Shown here piece after piece: positions 1 to 8,515 of a stretch of DNA of 64,000 nucleotides. The stretch covers positions 1 to 64,000 of the forward strand of contig JAPKHC010000019.1 of NCBI GenBank assembly GCA_026647215.1. The letters are read 5' to 3'. The notes below the pieces were generated by a model. The model saw nothing but the letters and a program-made list of their open reading frames with translations, ran no database searches and was not told the DNA's origin. The stretch comes from F1-120-MAGs118 sp013360535 (lineage in GTDB: Bacteria; Planctomycetota; UBA1135; GCA-002686595). The position numbers and the translations under genes were made by a program. The stretch's first letter is position 1. Every line of letters begins with the position of its first letter.

Positions 1-2100
1 ACGAACCTGCAAGCGCACGGCGGCAACCGCACGGACATCACCAACTGCCTGCTGTGCCACACGGCCGGTGCGGAAGACCGCAACACCGCCAACGTCGCCG
101 GCGGCACGCCGGGCGTCGGCATCGAGTTCTCGGTGATGATCCACAAGATCCACACCGGCACGTACCTGCCGTCGGTGCTCGGCATCGCGACCAACCCCGA
201 CGGATCGCGCAAGTACGACGCGACGCCCAAGCCGTACCAGATGATCGGCTTCGGCGACTCGCTCATCGACTTCTCGCACGTCGTGTTCCCGGCCTACCCG
301 AGCTTCGCCTCGCCGATGCCGCGCGACTTCGGCTACACGCCGCTCAATTCCACGCAGAAGTCGCTGGAGGACCGCCAGCGCCGCGGTCCGGTCGAATGCG
401 CGAAGTGCCACGGCGATCCCGACGGCGTCGGCCCGCTCACGGCTCCGTCCCAGGGAGATCGCTTCAAGACCCATCCGACGACGCGCGCCTGCGGCTCGTG
501 CCACGACGACTGGGATCCGGCGAAGCCGTACACGGCGAACCAGCAGACGATGCCGGCCAACCTGACCGACGCGGACTGCACGCTGTGCCACGACGCATCG
601 GGAACGCCGCTCGCGATCGAGAACGCGCACATGCACCCGCTCTCGAACCCCGCGCTCGCCACGGGCGTGCACTTCGTGTTCGACCAGGTGACGGACGCCG
701 GCGGCGACAACGACGGCAACTTCGATGCGGGCGAGACGGTCCGCATCACGTTCCGCGTCGAGAACGACAACGGTGACCCGGTCGCAGCGAGCACGCTGAG
801 CCGCATCGAGGCCGTGCTGAGCGGCCCGACGATGAACCCGCAGGTGATGGACTACCAGCGCATCCCGCCCGCGTACTTCACCGGCAACGGCCCGTACACG
901 ATCGACCTGCCCGACCTCGCCTTCTACGAGCCCGCGGGCACGTCGAACAACACGCTGCAGGTGTTCACGACGCTGCAGGCGCCGCACTGGAACGTCACCG
1001 GCGGCGCGACCACGCTGCTGCTGCGCACCGGGACCGGCAACTCGAGCACGCTCGTGGAGGCCGCGCGGCCGACGCAGAACTACATCGACGTGGTGGCGGG
1101 CCAAGGTTCGCTCTTCACCAACGGCGCGTACATCGTGATCGACGACCTCAACGGCGCGCGCGAGTACATGCGCGTGGTGTGGGTCAACGGTGACCGCCTG
1201 TGGTTCAACTCGAAGTTCCGCCAGACCAACAAGGCGAACCTGCTCAACGCGCACAACGTCGGCGCGACGGTCCAGGTCGTCACGACCACCGCCATTCCGA
1301 CCGGCAGCTACACGCTGAACGCGACGACCGGCGAGATCACCGAGACGGTCGAGTTCGGCAACGGCGAGGTGCTCGCGAGCTACATGACGAGCTTCAAGGT
1401 CCCGACCGTGTTCCCCGGCTCGCTCGTCGACGGACCCGAGAAGGGCGAGGACTGGGGCGACTGGACCGGGCTCCCGGTGCTCGATGGCACCTACATCCTC
1501 GACTTCCACGGCGCGCGCAGCTTCAGCACGAGCCCCGCGGGCGAGGCCACGAGCTACACCGAGGGCGCACTCTCCACGCGCGAGCTGCTGCTCTTCGGCA
1601 ACGCGACCGTGACCGAGACGTTCGAGCGTGTCGTCGGCGCCAGCGCCTGCAACAAGTGCCACGAGGACCTCGCCTTCCACGGTGGCAGCCGCCGAGGCTT
1701 CGACACCTGCATCTCGTGCCACGGATCCGCCGGTGCCGAGCTGACGCAGGGCTACGAGACGCTCTCGGTGCCCACGGGCCCGATCGCCTCGGTCGAGTTC
1801 CGCAACTTCCTGCACTCGGCGCACGAGGAGGTCTTCACCTCGATGCCCGCGGGCGTGAAGAACTGCGCCGTCTGCCACGGCGACTCCAACGAAGTCTGGA
1901 AGGCTCCGATCGAGCGCGTGCACCCGGCCGCGACGACGCAGACGCGTGCCTGGTACGTCGCCTGCTCTTCGTGCCACGCGAGCAACGCGCAGGTCGCGCA
2001 CATGGACGTCAACACCGCACCCAACGGTGCCGAGTCCTGCGCGGTCTGCCACGGCGAAGGCGCCGAGTACGAAGTGACCAAGGGCCACTTCTTCCGGTGA
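1..2100 (+). CDS. OmcA/MtrC-family multiheme c-type cytochrome (5' partial)
   Basis: The reading frame is open from the first base, so the start and export signal lie outside the window. Nine CxxCH haem-binding motifs are visible, beginning at about 46, 397, 490, 577, 1648, 1708, 1864, 1963 and 2038. They form two clusters separated by a roughly 350-residue haem-free stretch that looks beta-rich. This arrangement of two pentahaem-like modules around beta domains matches OmcA/MtrC decahaem cytochromes, in which ten haems form a wire on the outer face of the outer membrane and pass electrons to metals or partner proteins. The tenth motif is presumably upstream. No MtrA or MtrB partner is visible here. 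The stop overlaps the next GTG start. The family call is firm; the electron acceptor is unknown. Confidence 0.85.
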   Translation, partial: TNLQAHGGNRTDITNCLLCHTAGAEDRNTANVAGGTPGVGIEFSVMIHKIHTGTYLPSVLGIATNPDGSRKYDATPKPYQMIGFGDSLIDFSHVVFPAYPSFASPMPRDFGYTPLNSTQKSLEDRQRRGPVECAKCHGDPDGVGPLTAPSQGDRFKTHPTTRACGSCHDDWDPAKPYTANQQTMPANLTDADCTLCHDASGTPLAIENAHMHPLSNPALATGVHFVFDQVTDAGGDNDGNFDAGETVRITFRVENDNGDPVAASTLSRIEAVLSGPTMNPQVMDYQRIPPAYFTGNGPYTIDLPDLAFYEPAGTSNNTLQVFTTLQAPHWNVTGGATTLLLRTGTGNSSTLVEAARPTQNYIDVVAGQGSLFTNGAYIVIDDLNGAREYMRVVWVNGDRLWFNSKFRQTNKANLLNAHNVGATVQVVTTTAIPTGSYTLNATTGEITETVEFGNGEVLASYMTSFKVPTVFPGSLVDGPEKGEDWGDWTGLPVLDGTYILDFHGARSFSTSPAGEATSYTEGALSTRELLLFGNATVTETFERVVGASACNKCHEDLAFHGGSRRGFDTCISCHGSAGAELTQGYETLSVPTGPIASVEFRNFLHSAHEEVFTSMPAGVKNCAVCHGDSNEVWKAPIERVHPAATTQTRAWYVACSSCHASNAQVAHMDVNTAPNGAESCAVCHGEGAEYEVTKGHFFR

Positions 2101-2942
2101 AAGCGAGCTCCCGACACCTGCGGCGCCGGTGCGCAGCTTCGGCTGCGGCCGGCGCCGCTGTTTGCGGAGCCGCACAGGCGTCGCTCGTGCTCGCCACGGC
2201 GGCTTTCACGCTGTTCGGTGTCGGAGGCCTGTTGTTCGTGAGGACGGCGCTTCGCACGGAACTGCCGTTGCGGGCTGCGGCGCCGGAGCCGGGCGGTCGC
2301 GAGCGAGGCGCCGAGCGTGGGCAGGCGGTGCGGGAGGAGCTCTATGCGAGCGTGCTCGTGGCGTCGAATCCGGTGCAGACACCGCAGCCTGCAGAGCTGC
2401 CAGAGCGTGGCGCGAGCAAGGCGGAACGCGCGGCGTTGGACATCGAACTCGCAGAGCGCAAGCAGCTCGAGGAACACCTCCTGGGAGTGCTGCTCGGCGA
2501 GGGCCGTCGCGACGAGAAGGTTGCTCTGCTCGTTCAGGTTGCGCGATCGGCGCGTGCGGACAAGCTCGAATGGCTCACGTTCGCGGCGGAGCGCCTGCCG
2601 GAACTGCCGACCGCGAAGGGGGAATCGCTCGGGTCCACGGCGATCGGCTTGATCGCGACCTTGGCGGAGCAAGATCCCAGCGCCCGCGAGGCGCTCAAGC
2701 ACGTCGCCTTCGAACGACCGAACCTGCACGTCGTGCTGCGCCGAGAGGCGGCCGCGCTCGCGGCGGAGCGTTGCCCCGCGCGCGAGTGCGAACAGCTCCG
2801 GCGCCGCCTGCTCGCCGAAGCGGACCGCAGCGTCGTGTCGGCCGCGCTCGCGGCGCTCGACCGCCGTGCGGACGAGCCCGGAGTGCGGGCGTGGATCGAC
2901 GATTTCCAGCAGTTCCAGCGACCCGTCGAGGGCGAGCCGTGA
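2097..2942 (+). CDS. Single-pass membrane protein with helical (HEAT-like) repeats, unknown function
   Basis: This 281-residue protein is read from a GTG whose last bases overlap the TGA of the multiheme cytochrome (GTGA), implying translational coupling. Residues about 20-45 form one hydrophobic segment (ASLVLATAAFTLFGVGG core) that anchors the protein. The rest is highly helical, alanine- and glutamate-rich, with pairs of short helices typical of HEAT-type scaffolds. No catalytic motif is visible. Because it is coupled to the cytochrome, a role in assembling or anchoring that cytochrome is a reasonable inference but is not shown. It converges on the minus-strand TPR gene, leaving only 15 bp between the stops. 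I do not recognise a named family. Confidence 0.7.
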   Translation: MKASSRHLRRRCAASAAAGAAVCGAAQASLVLATAAFTLFGVGGLLFVRTALRTELPLRAAAPEPGGRERGAERGQAVREELYASVLVASNPVQTPQPAELPERGASKAERAALDIELAERKQLEEHLLGVLLGEGRRDEKVALLVQVARSARADKLEWLTFAAERLPELPTAKGESLGSTAIGLIATLAEQDPSAREALKHVAFERPNLHVVLRREAAALAAERCPARECEQLRRRLLAEADRSVVSAALAALDRRADEPGVRAWIDDFQQFQRPVEGEP

Positions 2943-2957
2943 GTCCGGTCGAGCGGG

Positions 2958-4460
2958 TCAGCGCGAGTTCGCGACGCGCTCGACCTGTTCGAGGTACTCC
3001 TGAATGTTCTCGCGCGGCTTGACGGTCTGCGCGCGTCGCAGGAGCGGCAGCGCTTCGGCGTAACGACCGAGTCCGACGAGCAACTGCGCGTGGCGCACTT
3101 TCGCGTCGGCCTCGAAGGCCTCGATCGCGGCGGCGCGCTCGAACAGGAAGATCGCACGATCCGGATCGTTCCCGCGCTGCGCGTGCTGTCCGAGCAGGAT
3201 CAGCGCCTCGCCGTCGAGCGGATCGAGCGCGACGATCTCCTCGAGCACACGCGCTTCCTCGTCGCCCGCACCCTCGGCGACCGCGAGGCGCGCGCGCAGC
3301 TTGAGCAAGTCCTTCTTCTCCGCGTCCGAGAGGCGCTCGCCGCGCAGGCGCTCGACGCTCTCGACGAGCCCCTTGGCCTCGCGCAACGCTCCTCGCGCCG
3401 TCAGCACCTTCGCCGCCCGCACGGCCCGGTCGCTCGTCACGCTCGGGCCGCGCTCGAGCGCGCGCGCGTAGGCCGACACCGCGAGCTCGAACAGCTCCTC
3501 GTTGATGTAGATGTCGCCGAGCATGTTCAGGCTCTCGGGCGTGCCCTGCCCCATGCGCTCGACGATCTCGTAGTTCTCGGCGGCGCGCATGCGCTGCCCA
3601 AGGCCCACGTACGCGTTCCCTTGCAGGAGCCATAGGTCCGCACGATCCGGCTCGCCCGCGAGCATCGCGTCGCACAGTGCGGCGGCGTCCGCGAAGCGCT
3701 GTTGCTTGAAGAAGCAGCGCGCGAGCCCCATCTTCCAGTCCGCCGTCGCGGGATCGAGCAGGCTCGCCATGCGATAGGCCGTCTCCGCGCCGAGGTGGTT
3801 GTCGAGGTTCGAGAGCGAGAAACCGAGCAGCCCGTAGGTGAGCGCATCGCCGCCGCCGAGTTCGATCACGCGCGTCAGCGCCGTAGCTGCCTTCGCGTGG
3901 TCCGCCTGACGCACGTGGATCAGCGCGAGGTTGCGCCACGCGCGGCGGAAGCGCGGGAACTTCTCCACCGCGTCCTCGTACACGGGAATCGCGCGTTCGA
4001 GTTCCTCGCGCTGGAAGTGGATGTTGGCCAGCGTGAAGTCGATCACCGCGCTCGCGGCCTCGTTGCGCAGCTTGCCGAGCTCGACGATCGCGGCGTCGAG
4101 CTTCTCCGTCGAGATCAGCTCGAGCACCTTCTGCATCGACTCGCGCTCGAGCTGCGTGACACGCGGCTCGATGTCCGTCTCCGAGGCGTAGCTCTCGATC
4201 AGGCGGCGACGGAACGTCGCATCGCTCCACAGCTCGTCACCCGGCTTCTGCCCGGCCTTCGGCGCAGGCGCCTCGACGGCCGCGACGACGGGCACGAAGC
4301 TCTCCGACGGCCCCGAGCCTTCCTCGAACGCCTGCGGAACGCTCGCCGCCGCCAGCACACGCGGCTCCTCCGTGCGCGGCGCGGTCGCGCACGCGCCGGC
4401 GAGGCACCACACGGCGAGGAACTTCCAGTTTTGGCTCTCGATTCGCATCTTTCGGCTCAT
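2958..4460 (-). CDS. Tetratricopeptide-repeat protein of a TonB2-type cluster
   Basis: This 500-residue protein starts at the ATG at 4460, which overlaps the tonB stop (ATGA). Residues 1-27 contain a short basic stretch and a hydrophobic core ending in LAGAC, a plausible though imperfect lipobox. From about residue 130 onward there are roughly ten TPR units with the usual A/G-Y/F-P spacing. In gammaproteobacterial TonB2/TtpC loci a TPR protein closes the same gene set, so this is probably the periplasmic accessory protein of this TonB system. It is the last gene of the minus-strand operon that runs down from the DUF3450 gene. Domain and context are clear; the molecular role is inferred. Confidence 0.8.
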   Translation of the reverse strand: MSRKMRIESQNWKFLAVWCLAGACATAPRTEEPRVLAAASVPQAFEEGSGPSESFVPVVAAVEAPAPKAGQKPGDELWSDATFRRRLIESYASETDIEPRVTQLERESMQKVLELISTEKLDAAIVELGKLRNEAASAVIDFTLANIHFQREELERAIPVYEDAVEKFPRFRRAWRNLALIHVRQADHAKAATALTRVIELGGGDALTYGLLGFSLSNLDNHLGAETAYRMASLLDPATADWKMGLARCFFKQQRFADAAALCDAMLAGEPDRADLWLLQGNAYVGLGQRMRAAENYEIVERMGQGTPESLNMLGDIYINEELFELAVSAYARALERGPSVTSDRAVRAAKVLTARGALREAKGLVESVERLRGERLSDAEKKDLLKLRARLAVAEGAGDEEARVLEEIVALDPLDGEALILLGQHAQRGNDPDRAIFLFERAAAIEAFEADAKVRHAQLLVGLGRYAEALPLLRRAQTVKPRENIQEYLEQVERVANSR

Positions 4461-5140
4461 TTCTCGGGGAACGTGATCGGCACGCGCATGCGGAAGCGCA
4501 CGGCCTGACCCTTGCGCTTGCCCGGCTCGAACTTCCACTGCTTGACGGCGTTGAGCGCCGACTTCTCGAACACGGGGTCGGTCGACTTCTGCACGATCGG
4601 GTTCTCGACGCGACCATTCGCGTCGACGATGAACAGCACGTACACGGTGCCCGGCGCCTTCTTGCGGATCTCCGCTGTCAGGTTCGGGCCCGGCTGGTAG
4701 ATGACGCGCGGCGCCTGATCGAGATCGGCGAGCGAGAAGAGCGCGTCGACCTCTTCGCTCGACTGGTTCGAGCCCGGACCACCGCCCGCGAGCTTCACCG
4801 CAAAGTCGCCGGCCAGCCCGTCGCCGCCTGTGCCCGGATTGAGCGCGAGCTCGAGCTGGCTGAGGTCGAGCGGCGGCGCCTCCTCGCTGAGCTCCGGCGG
4901 CTTCGCCTCTTCCTGCTGCTCCTCCTCCTGCTCGGGTTCCTCTTCCGGCGGCGGCGGAGGCGGCGGCACTTCCGCCGTCGCCACCGAACGCACCGTCAGG
5001 TCCGCCTGCGGCGTGTTGGCGATCGCCTGCATCAGCGGCAGCACGAGGAAGAACGCGAGCGAGAGCACGAAACCGCCGGCGAGCACGGCGATTCCGTGCA
5101 CCAGGCTCCCGAGCAGCGAACGCGGACGACTTGCTCCCAC
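4457..5140 (-). CDS. tonB: TonB-family energy transducer
   Basis: TonB proteins couple the inner-membrane proton gradient to outer-membrane receptors. The protein is 227 residues from a GTG at 5140, placed 10 bp after the exbD stop; an ATG further up at 5197 would overlap exbD by 47 bp and is less likely. One transmembrane segment lies at about residues 15-40. It is followed by a proline/glutamate-rich spacer (PPPPPPP followed by EEEPEQEEEQQEE) that can span the periplasm. A C-terminal TonB_C domain occupies about residues 140-227, with the typical GTVYVLFIVDANGRV and alternating hydrophobic strand pattern ending in VPITF. The acidic rather than lysine-rich spacer is slightly unusual. The gene sits between exbD and the TPR gene. 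Confidence 0.88.
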   Translation of the reverse strand: MGASRPRSLLGSLVHGIAVLAGGFVLSLAFFLVLPLMQAIANTPQADLTVRSVATAEVPPPPPPPEEEPEQEEEQQEEAKPPELSEEAPPLDLSQLELALNPGTGGDGLAGDFAVKLAGGGPGSNQSSEEVDALFSLADLDQAPRVIYQPGPNLTAEIRKKAPGTVYVLFIVDANGRVENPIVQKSTDPVFEKSALNAVKQWKFEPGKRKGQAVRFRMRVPITFPEK

Positions 5141-5150
5141 GGCGCGCGGC

Positions 5151-5564
5151 TCAGCTCTTGGCGCGGCTCGTCGCCACGCTGACCTTCTCGGCGCCACCGA
5201 GCTTGCACTCGTCGATCACGCGCACGAGCAAGCCCGACTGCGCGTTCGTGTCGGCCTGCACGATCACCGGCACCTTCTCCTTCTGCAGCATGCGCCGCAC
5301 GAGCGGCTGCACGCCGGCCACGCCGATCTGGCGCCCGCCATACACGACGTCGCCCTTGTCGGTCACGGCGATCAGGATGCTCGTCTTCTCGAGCCGCACC
5401 GCGCTCGCCGCCTGCGGCTTGTCGACCTCGATGCCGGTCTCCTCCACGAACGTCGTCGTCACGATGAAGAAGATCAGCAGGATGAAGACGCAGTCGATCA
5501 TCGGCGACATGTCGATGCCGCCTTCGCCGCCGCCGTCATCACCCGAATCCCGGAAACGTCCCAT
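5151..5564 (-). CDS. exbD: ExbD/TolR-family biopolymer transport protein
   Basis: This 137-residue inner-membrane protein forms the proton channel with ExbB and powers TonB. An N-terminal glycine/acidic stretch is followed by the family hallmark IDMSPMIDCVFILLIFF, a single transmembrane helix containing the conserved aspartate that carries protons. A periplasmic domain with the VPVIVQAD strand follows. The start at 5564 is supported by an AGGAG Shine-Dalgarno that overlaps the exbB TAG stop, so translation is coupled to exbB. Length and order fit the family. Confidence 0.93.
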   Translation of the reverse strand: MGRFRDSGDDGGGEGGIDMSPMIDCVFILLIFFIVTTTFVEETGIEVDKPQAASAVRLEKTSILIAVTDKGDVVYGGRQIGVAGVQPLVRRMLQKEKVPVIVQADTNAQSGLLVRVIDECKLGGAEKVSVATSRAKS

Positions 5565-5573
5565 GCGAAGCTC

Positions 5574-6230
5574 CTAGGCGGCCTTTCCGCGCGAACGCAG
5601 CTCGCGATACAGCGCCTGCGTGCAGACGGTCTCGAGGTGCGCGAGGAAGGCCTTGTAGCGCTCGTGCTGGCGCGCGAGCTGGTAGTGGAAGAAGAGTCCG
5701 GGGAGCGCGATCACGAGGCCGGTCTCGGTCGTGATCAGCGCCTCGGAGATGCCCTTGGCGATCTGCGCCATCGTCTGGTCGCCGCCGGAGCCCGACGCGA
5801 GCGCGTCGAACGTTGCGAGCATGCCGGTGACGGTGCCGAAGAGCCCGAACAGCGGTGCGGTGCCGACGCAGATCTTCATCACGCGCAGGTCGCGCTCGAA
5901 CGGCGCCACTTCCGTCGCCCGCAGGCCGTTGAAGGCCGCCGCCATGTCGTCGAGCGAGCGCTCGCCGCTCGTGAAGTCGAGCAGCTCGCCGATCTTGCCG
6001 CGGCGCTCCTCGGGCGCGTCGAGCCAGCGTCGCCAGCGCGCTTCCTTCACGAACAGGAAGCCCTTCGAGAGCAGCTTGAGCTGGATGTGCATGCCCATCC
6101 CGAACAGCACGAGCGCGTTGATCGCGATCGCCGCCATGCCCCAGCCGCCGGCGATCCAGATCGGGTACGCGGACTCCCACAGGAGCAGCGCTTCCCGCTG
6201 GAACCACTCGAGGAATCCCGCGCTTTCCAT
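5574..6230 (-). CDS. exbB: ExbB/TolQ/MotA-family proton channel (short form)
   Basis: This 218-residue protein has an N-terminal transmembrane segment (about residues 20-45, IWIAGGWGMAAIAINALVLF), a cytoplasmic loop, and two further helices in the C-terminal half. These carry the signature APLFGLFGTVTGML and the ISEALITTETGL region. It is the canonical ExbB subunit of the TonB energising complex, distinct from the larger TtpC-like protein just upstream in the operon. The stop is 9 bp before the exbD start, and the start follows the upstream gene's stop by 10 bp. ExbB-like proteins also power TolA and gliding systems; the adjoining tonB and receptor favour a TonB role. Confidence 0.92.
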   Translation of the reverse strand: MESAGFLEWFQREALLLWESAYPIWIAGGWGMAAIAINALVLFGMGMHIQLKLLSKGFLFVKEARWRRWLDAPEERRGKIGELLDFTSGERSLDDMAAAFNGLRATEVAPFERDLRVMKICVGTAPLFGLFGTVTGMLATFDALASGSGGDQTMAQIAKGISEALITTETGLVIALPGLFFHYQLARQHERYKAFLAHLETVCTQALYRELRSRGKAA

Positions 6231-6240
6231 GACGTCCGGC

Positions 6241-7665
6241 CTAGGCCGCCTCGTTCGCCGCGAGCGGCGTCTTCGCGACCTGGTTCACGAACGCGATCGC
6301 GGCCTTCTCCATCTCGTCCTGGATGCCGCGCGACTTGCGCGACAGGAACGCGTGCAGGAGCAGCGAGGGGATCGCGACGATCAGGCCGTACTCCGTCGTG
6401 ATCAGCGCCTCGGAGATGCCGCTGGAGAGCGTCTTCACGTCGCCGGTGCCGAACACGGTCATCAGCGAGAAGGTGTTCATGATGCCCGTCACCGTGCCGA
6501 GCAGGCCGAGCAGCGGTGCGGACGAGGCCGCGATCGCGACGAACGGCAGCCACGAGTTGAGGCGCAGCTTGGTCGCGAGCAGCTGCTCGTACATGACCTC
6601 TTCGATCAGGTCCTTGGGCTCGCGCAGGTGCTCGACGCCGGCGCCGAGCATCTTGCCGATCGGGCCGGGAATCTCTCCCACGCGCTCGCGCGCGAGCTTC
6701 TCGTCGCCGGAAGCCACCGCCGCGACGAGTGCGTCGATCTTGCGTCGCGACGGCAGCCGCACGAGCATCATCACGGCCCACTTCACCAGTGCCACGAGCA
6801 GCGCCGCGGCCGCGAGGCCGAGGATCGGCCACATCACGGGGCCGCCCTTGAGGATGTGCTCGATCGGGGTCTCCTCGATCGCCTCGACCTTGACCGCGTT
6901 GCCACCGCTCGCGTCGAAAGGCAGGAGGCCCGCGCCGTTGGTGACGAGCGCCGTCGCCGCGGCGACGTCCTCCGGCTTGCCGAAGGGCACGATCGCGGGC
7001 TCGAGCGAGCCGAGTCGCTGTTCGACCAGGCCGATGCCCAGCCCGTCGTTCGAGCGGAAGATCGCGGCCGGTCCCGCCATCACGAACACGCCGGGTTTCA
7101 CGGTCCCGTTGCCGTCTACCGCCGCGCCGTCGAAGCGCGTGCCACCGAGCGCATCCTCGAGCCGCACGAGCGAGGCCTCGAGCAGCGCCGCCTGCACCTC
7201 GAACACCTGCAGCTCGCTGAGCGTGGTGTTCTCCGGCGCGAGGCGCGCGTCCTCGATCACCTTCGCGTAGCGGTCGACCTCGGCGATGTGCAGGCGCGAG
7301 TCGAAGTTGCGCGCGTACTCGCCGAGCAGCGTCGACAGGTACGTCGTCTCGTCCTGGCGCGCCTTGATCTCGTTGCGCAGGTTCGACAGATCGAGCGTGC
7401 GGCTGTCGAGCGTGCGCGACGTCGTCTGGTACTCGGCCCGCACGCGCACGAGCTCGGCCTCGAGCTCGCGCAACTGGCGCGCCATCGGCAGCTTCTCCGC
7501 CGCCATCCGCTCGCGCAGGCTCGCCAGCTCCGTCAGGCTCTCCTCGAGCTGGCGCTGCACGGATTGCGTGGCGGTCTCGAACTTGGGCTTCGGTTCGTTT
7601 TCCTGCGCAGGCGTGGCCTGCGGAAGCATCGAAGCGAGCGCGAACAGGGGAATCGAGAGGTTCAT
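6241..7665 (-). CDS. TtpC-like MotA/TolQ/ExbB proton-channel protein with periplasmic coiled coil
   Basis: This 474-residue protein begins with a signal sequence (MNLSIPLFALASML). A predicted periplasmic coiled coil of about 100 residues and a small beta-rich region follow, then three C-terminal transmembrane helices carrying the ExbB-type signature (SSAPLLGLLGTVTGIM and ISEALITTEYGL). This long ExbB-like architecture beside a normal ExbB is diagnostic of the TtpC protein of Vibrio/Shewanella TonB2 systems, which is needed for TonB2-dependent uptake. The ATG at 7665 was chosen because it follows GAAGGAA at a good distance and gives a signal peptide; the longer frame would overlap the DUF3450 gene. 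Confidence 0.87.
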   Translation of the reverse strand: MNLSIPLFALASMLPQATPAQENEPKPKFETATQSVQRQLEESLTELASLRERMAAEKLPMARQLRELEAELVRVRAEYQTTSRTLDSRTLDLSNLRNEIKARQDETTYLSTLLGEYARNFDSRLHIAEVDRYAKVIEDARLAPENTTLSELQVFEVQAALLEASLVRLEDALGGTRFDGAAVDGNGTVKPGVFVMAGPAAIFRSNDGLGIGLVEQRLGSLEPAIVPFGKPEDVAAATALVTNGAGLLPFDASGGNAVKVEAIEETPIEHILKGGPVMWPILGLAAAALLVALVKWAVMMLVRLPSRRKIDALVAAVASGDEKLARERVGEIPGPIGKMLGAGVEHLREPKDLIEEVMYEQLLATKLRLNSWLPFVAIAASSAPLLGLLGTVTGIMNTFSLMTVFGTGDVKTLSSGISEALITTEYGLIVAIPSLLLHAFLSRKSRGIQDEMEKAAIAFVNQVAKTPLAANEAA

Positions 7666-7679
7666 CGTCGTCCGTTCCT

Positions 7680-8477
7680 TCACTGCACGCGCAGCGGAAG
7701 CTGCACGAACTCGGCCACGCTCTCGTTGCGGAACACCGCGATCGCCTTGAGGATGTCCGCCGCGCGTTCGTTCGCGGGCTGCCACTCCCAGCCGGTCGCC
7801 GTCGAGTTGCCCAGTCCCGCCGCGCGCCCGTCGGCACTCGCGTAGAACGCGCAGCTCACGCCGATGTAGAGCACCGTCACTTCGGCGCTCGTGCCATCGG
7901 TGAGCTGGCGCACTTCGCTGGTCACCGTGACCTCGCGCTGGAACTTGTTGAGCTCGTTCAGGATGCCGACGACGTTCTGGAAACGCTCCGACAGCGAGGC
8001 CTTGGTCGTCTCACCGGCCTTGGGCAGCCGCTGCGACAGGGGCTTCACGCGCTCGGCGATCGGCTCCGGCGAGCGCGCGAGCAGCGCCAGCGTGCGCGCC
8101 TCGAGCGACGCGACCAGCGCCGCCAGCTTGCCCGAGGCCTCCTTCAGCTTCTCGTTCTGCGCCACGAGCTCGTCGCGCTTGCGATCGGCTTCCTGGATGC
8201 TGCCCTGCGCCTCGCCGATGCGCCCCTTGAGGCCGTCGATCTCGCGCTGCACGAGCGCGATGCGGTCGGTGAGCAGTTCCTTGCCCAGCGTCCAGTCGCG
8301 CTCTTCCTGCGTGATCACCTTGCGCGTCTCGACCCAGCGCTCGAGCGCCCCGCGCGCTTCGTCGAGCCCTTCCGGACCCTGCTGCGCCGCCGCTCCGGCC
8401 GCTGCCGCGAGGGCGAGCGCGCCGATTCCGCCGCAGGCGAGCCGCATCCGTCTCGTCTTGCTGTTCGTGTGGTTCAT
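7680..8477 (-). CDS. DUF3450-family periplasmic coiled-coil protein
   Basis: The protein is 265 residues with a clear signal peptide (residues about 10-31, ending AAAQQ). A coiled coil spans about residues 55-150, and a compact C-terminal domain contains LYIGVSCAFYAS and GWEWQ, the pattern seen in DUF3450. In Vibrio and Shewanella this family is the first gene of the TonB2/TtpC operon, exactly as here, with ttpC-like, exbB, exbD, tonB and the TPR gene downstream. Its biochemical role is not known; location in the periplasm next to TtpC's coiled coil suggests direct contact. The upstream receptor gene ends 38 bp before this start. Confidence 0.83.
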   Translation of the reverse strand: MNHTNSKTRRMRLACGGIGALALAAAAGAAAQQGPEGLDEARGALERWVETRKVITQEERDWTLGKELLTDRIALVQREIDGLKGRIGEAQGSIQEADRKRDELVAQNEKLKEASGKLAALVASLEARTLALLARSPEPIAERVKPLSQRLPKAGETTKASLSERFQNVVGILNELNKFQREVTVTSEVRQLTDGTSAEVTVLYIGVSCAFYASADGRAAGLGNSTATGWEWQPANERAADILKAIAVFRNESVAEFVQLPLRVQ

Positions 8478-8493
8478 GGCATTCGTCCGTGGC

Positions 8494-8515
8494 GCGCGGG
8501 GCTGCGTTCCCGCGC
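8494..8515 (-). terminator. Hairpin between receptor and DUF3450 genes
   Basis: A 7-bp G+C stem (GCGCGGG at 8494-8500 with CCCGCGC at 8509-8515) directly follows the TonB-dependent receptor stop on the minus strand. There is no U-tract, so it may attenuate rather than terminate transcription into the energising operon. Confidence 0.3.

Noticed and set aside
5131..5197. ATG at 5197 as the tonB start
   Set aside because: It would overlap exbD by 47 bp with arginine-rich non-family sequence. The GTG at 5140 gives the usual TonB N-terminus.
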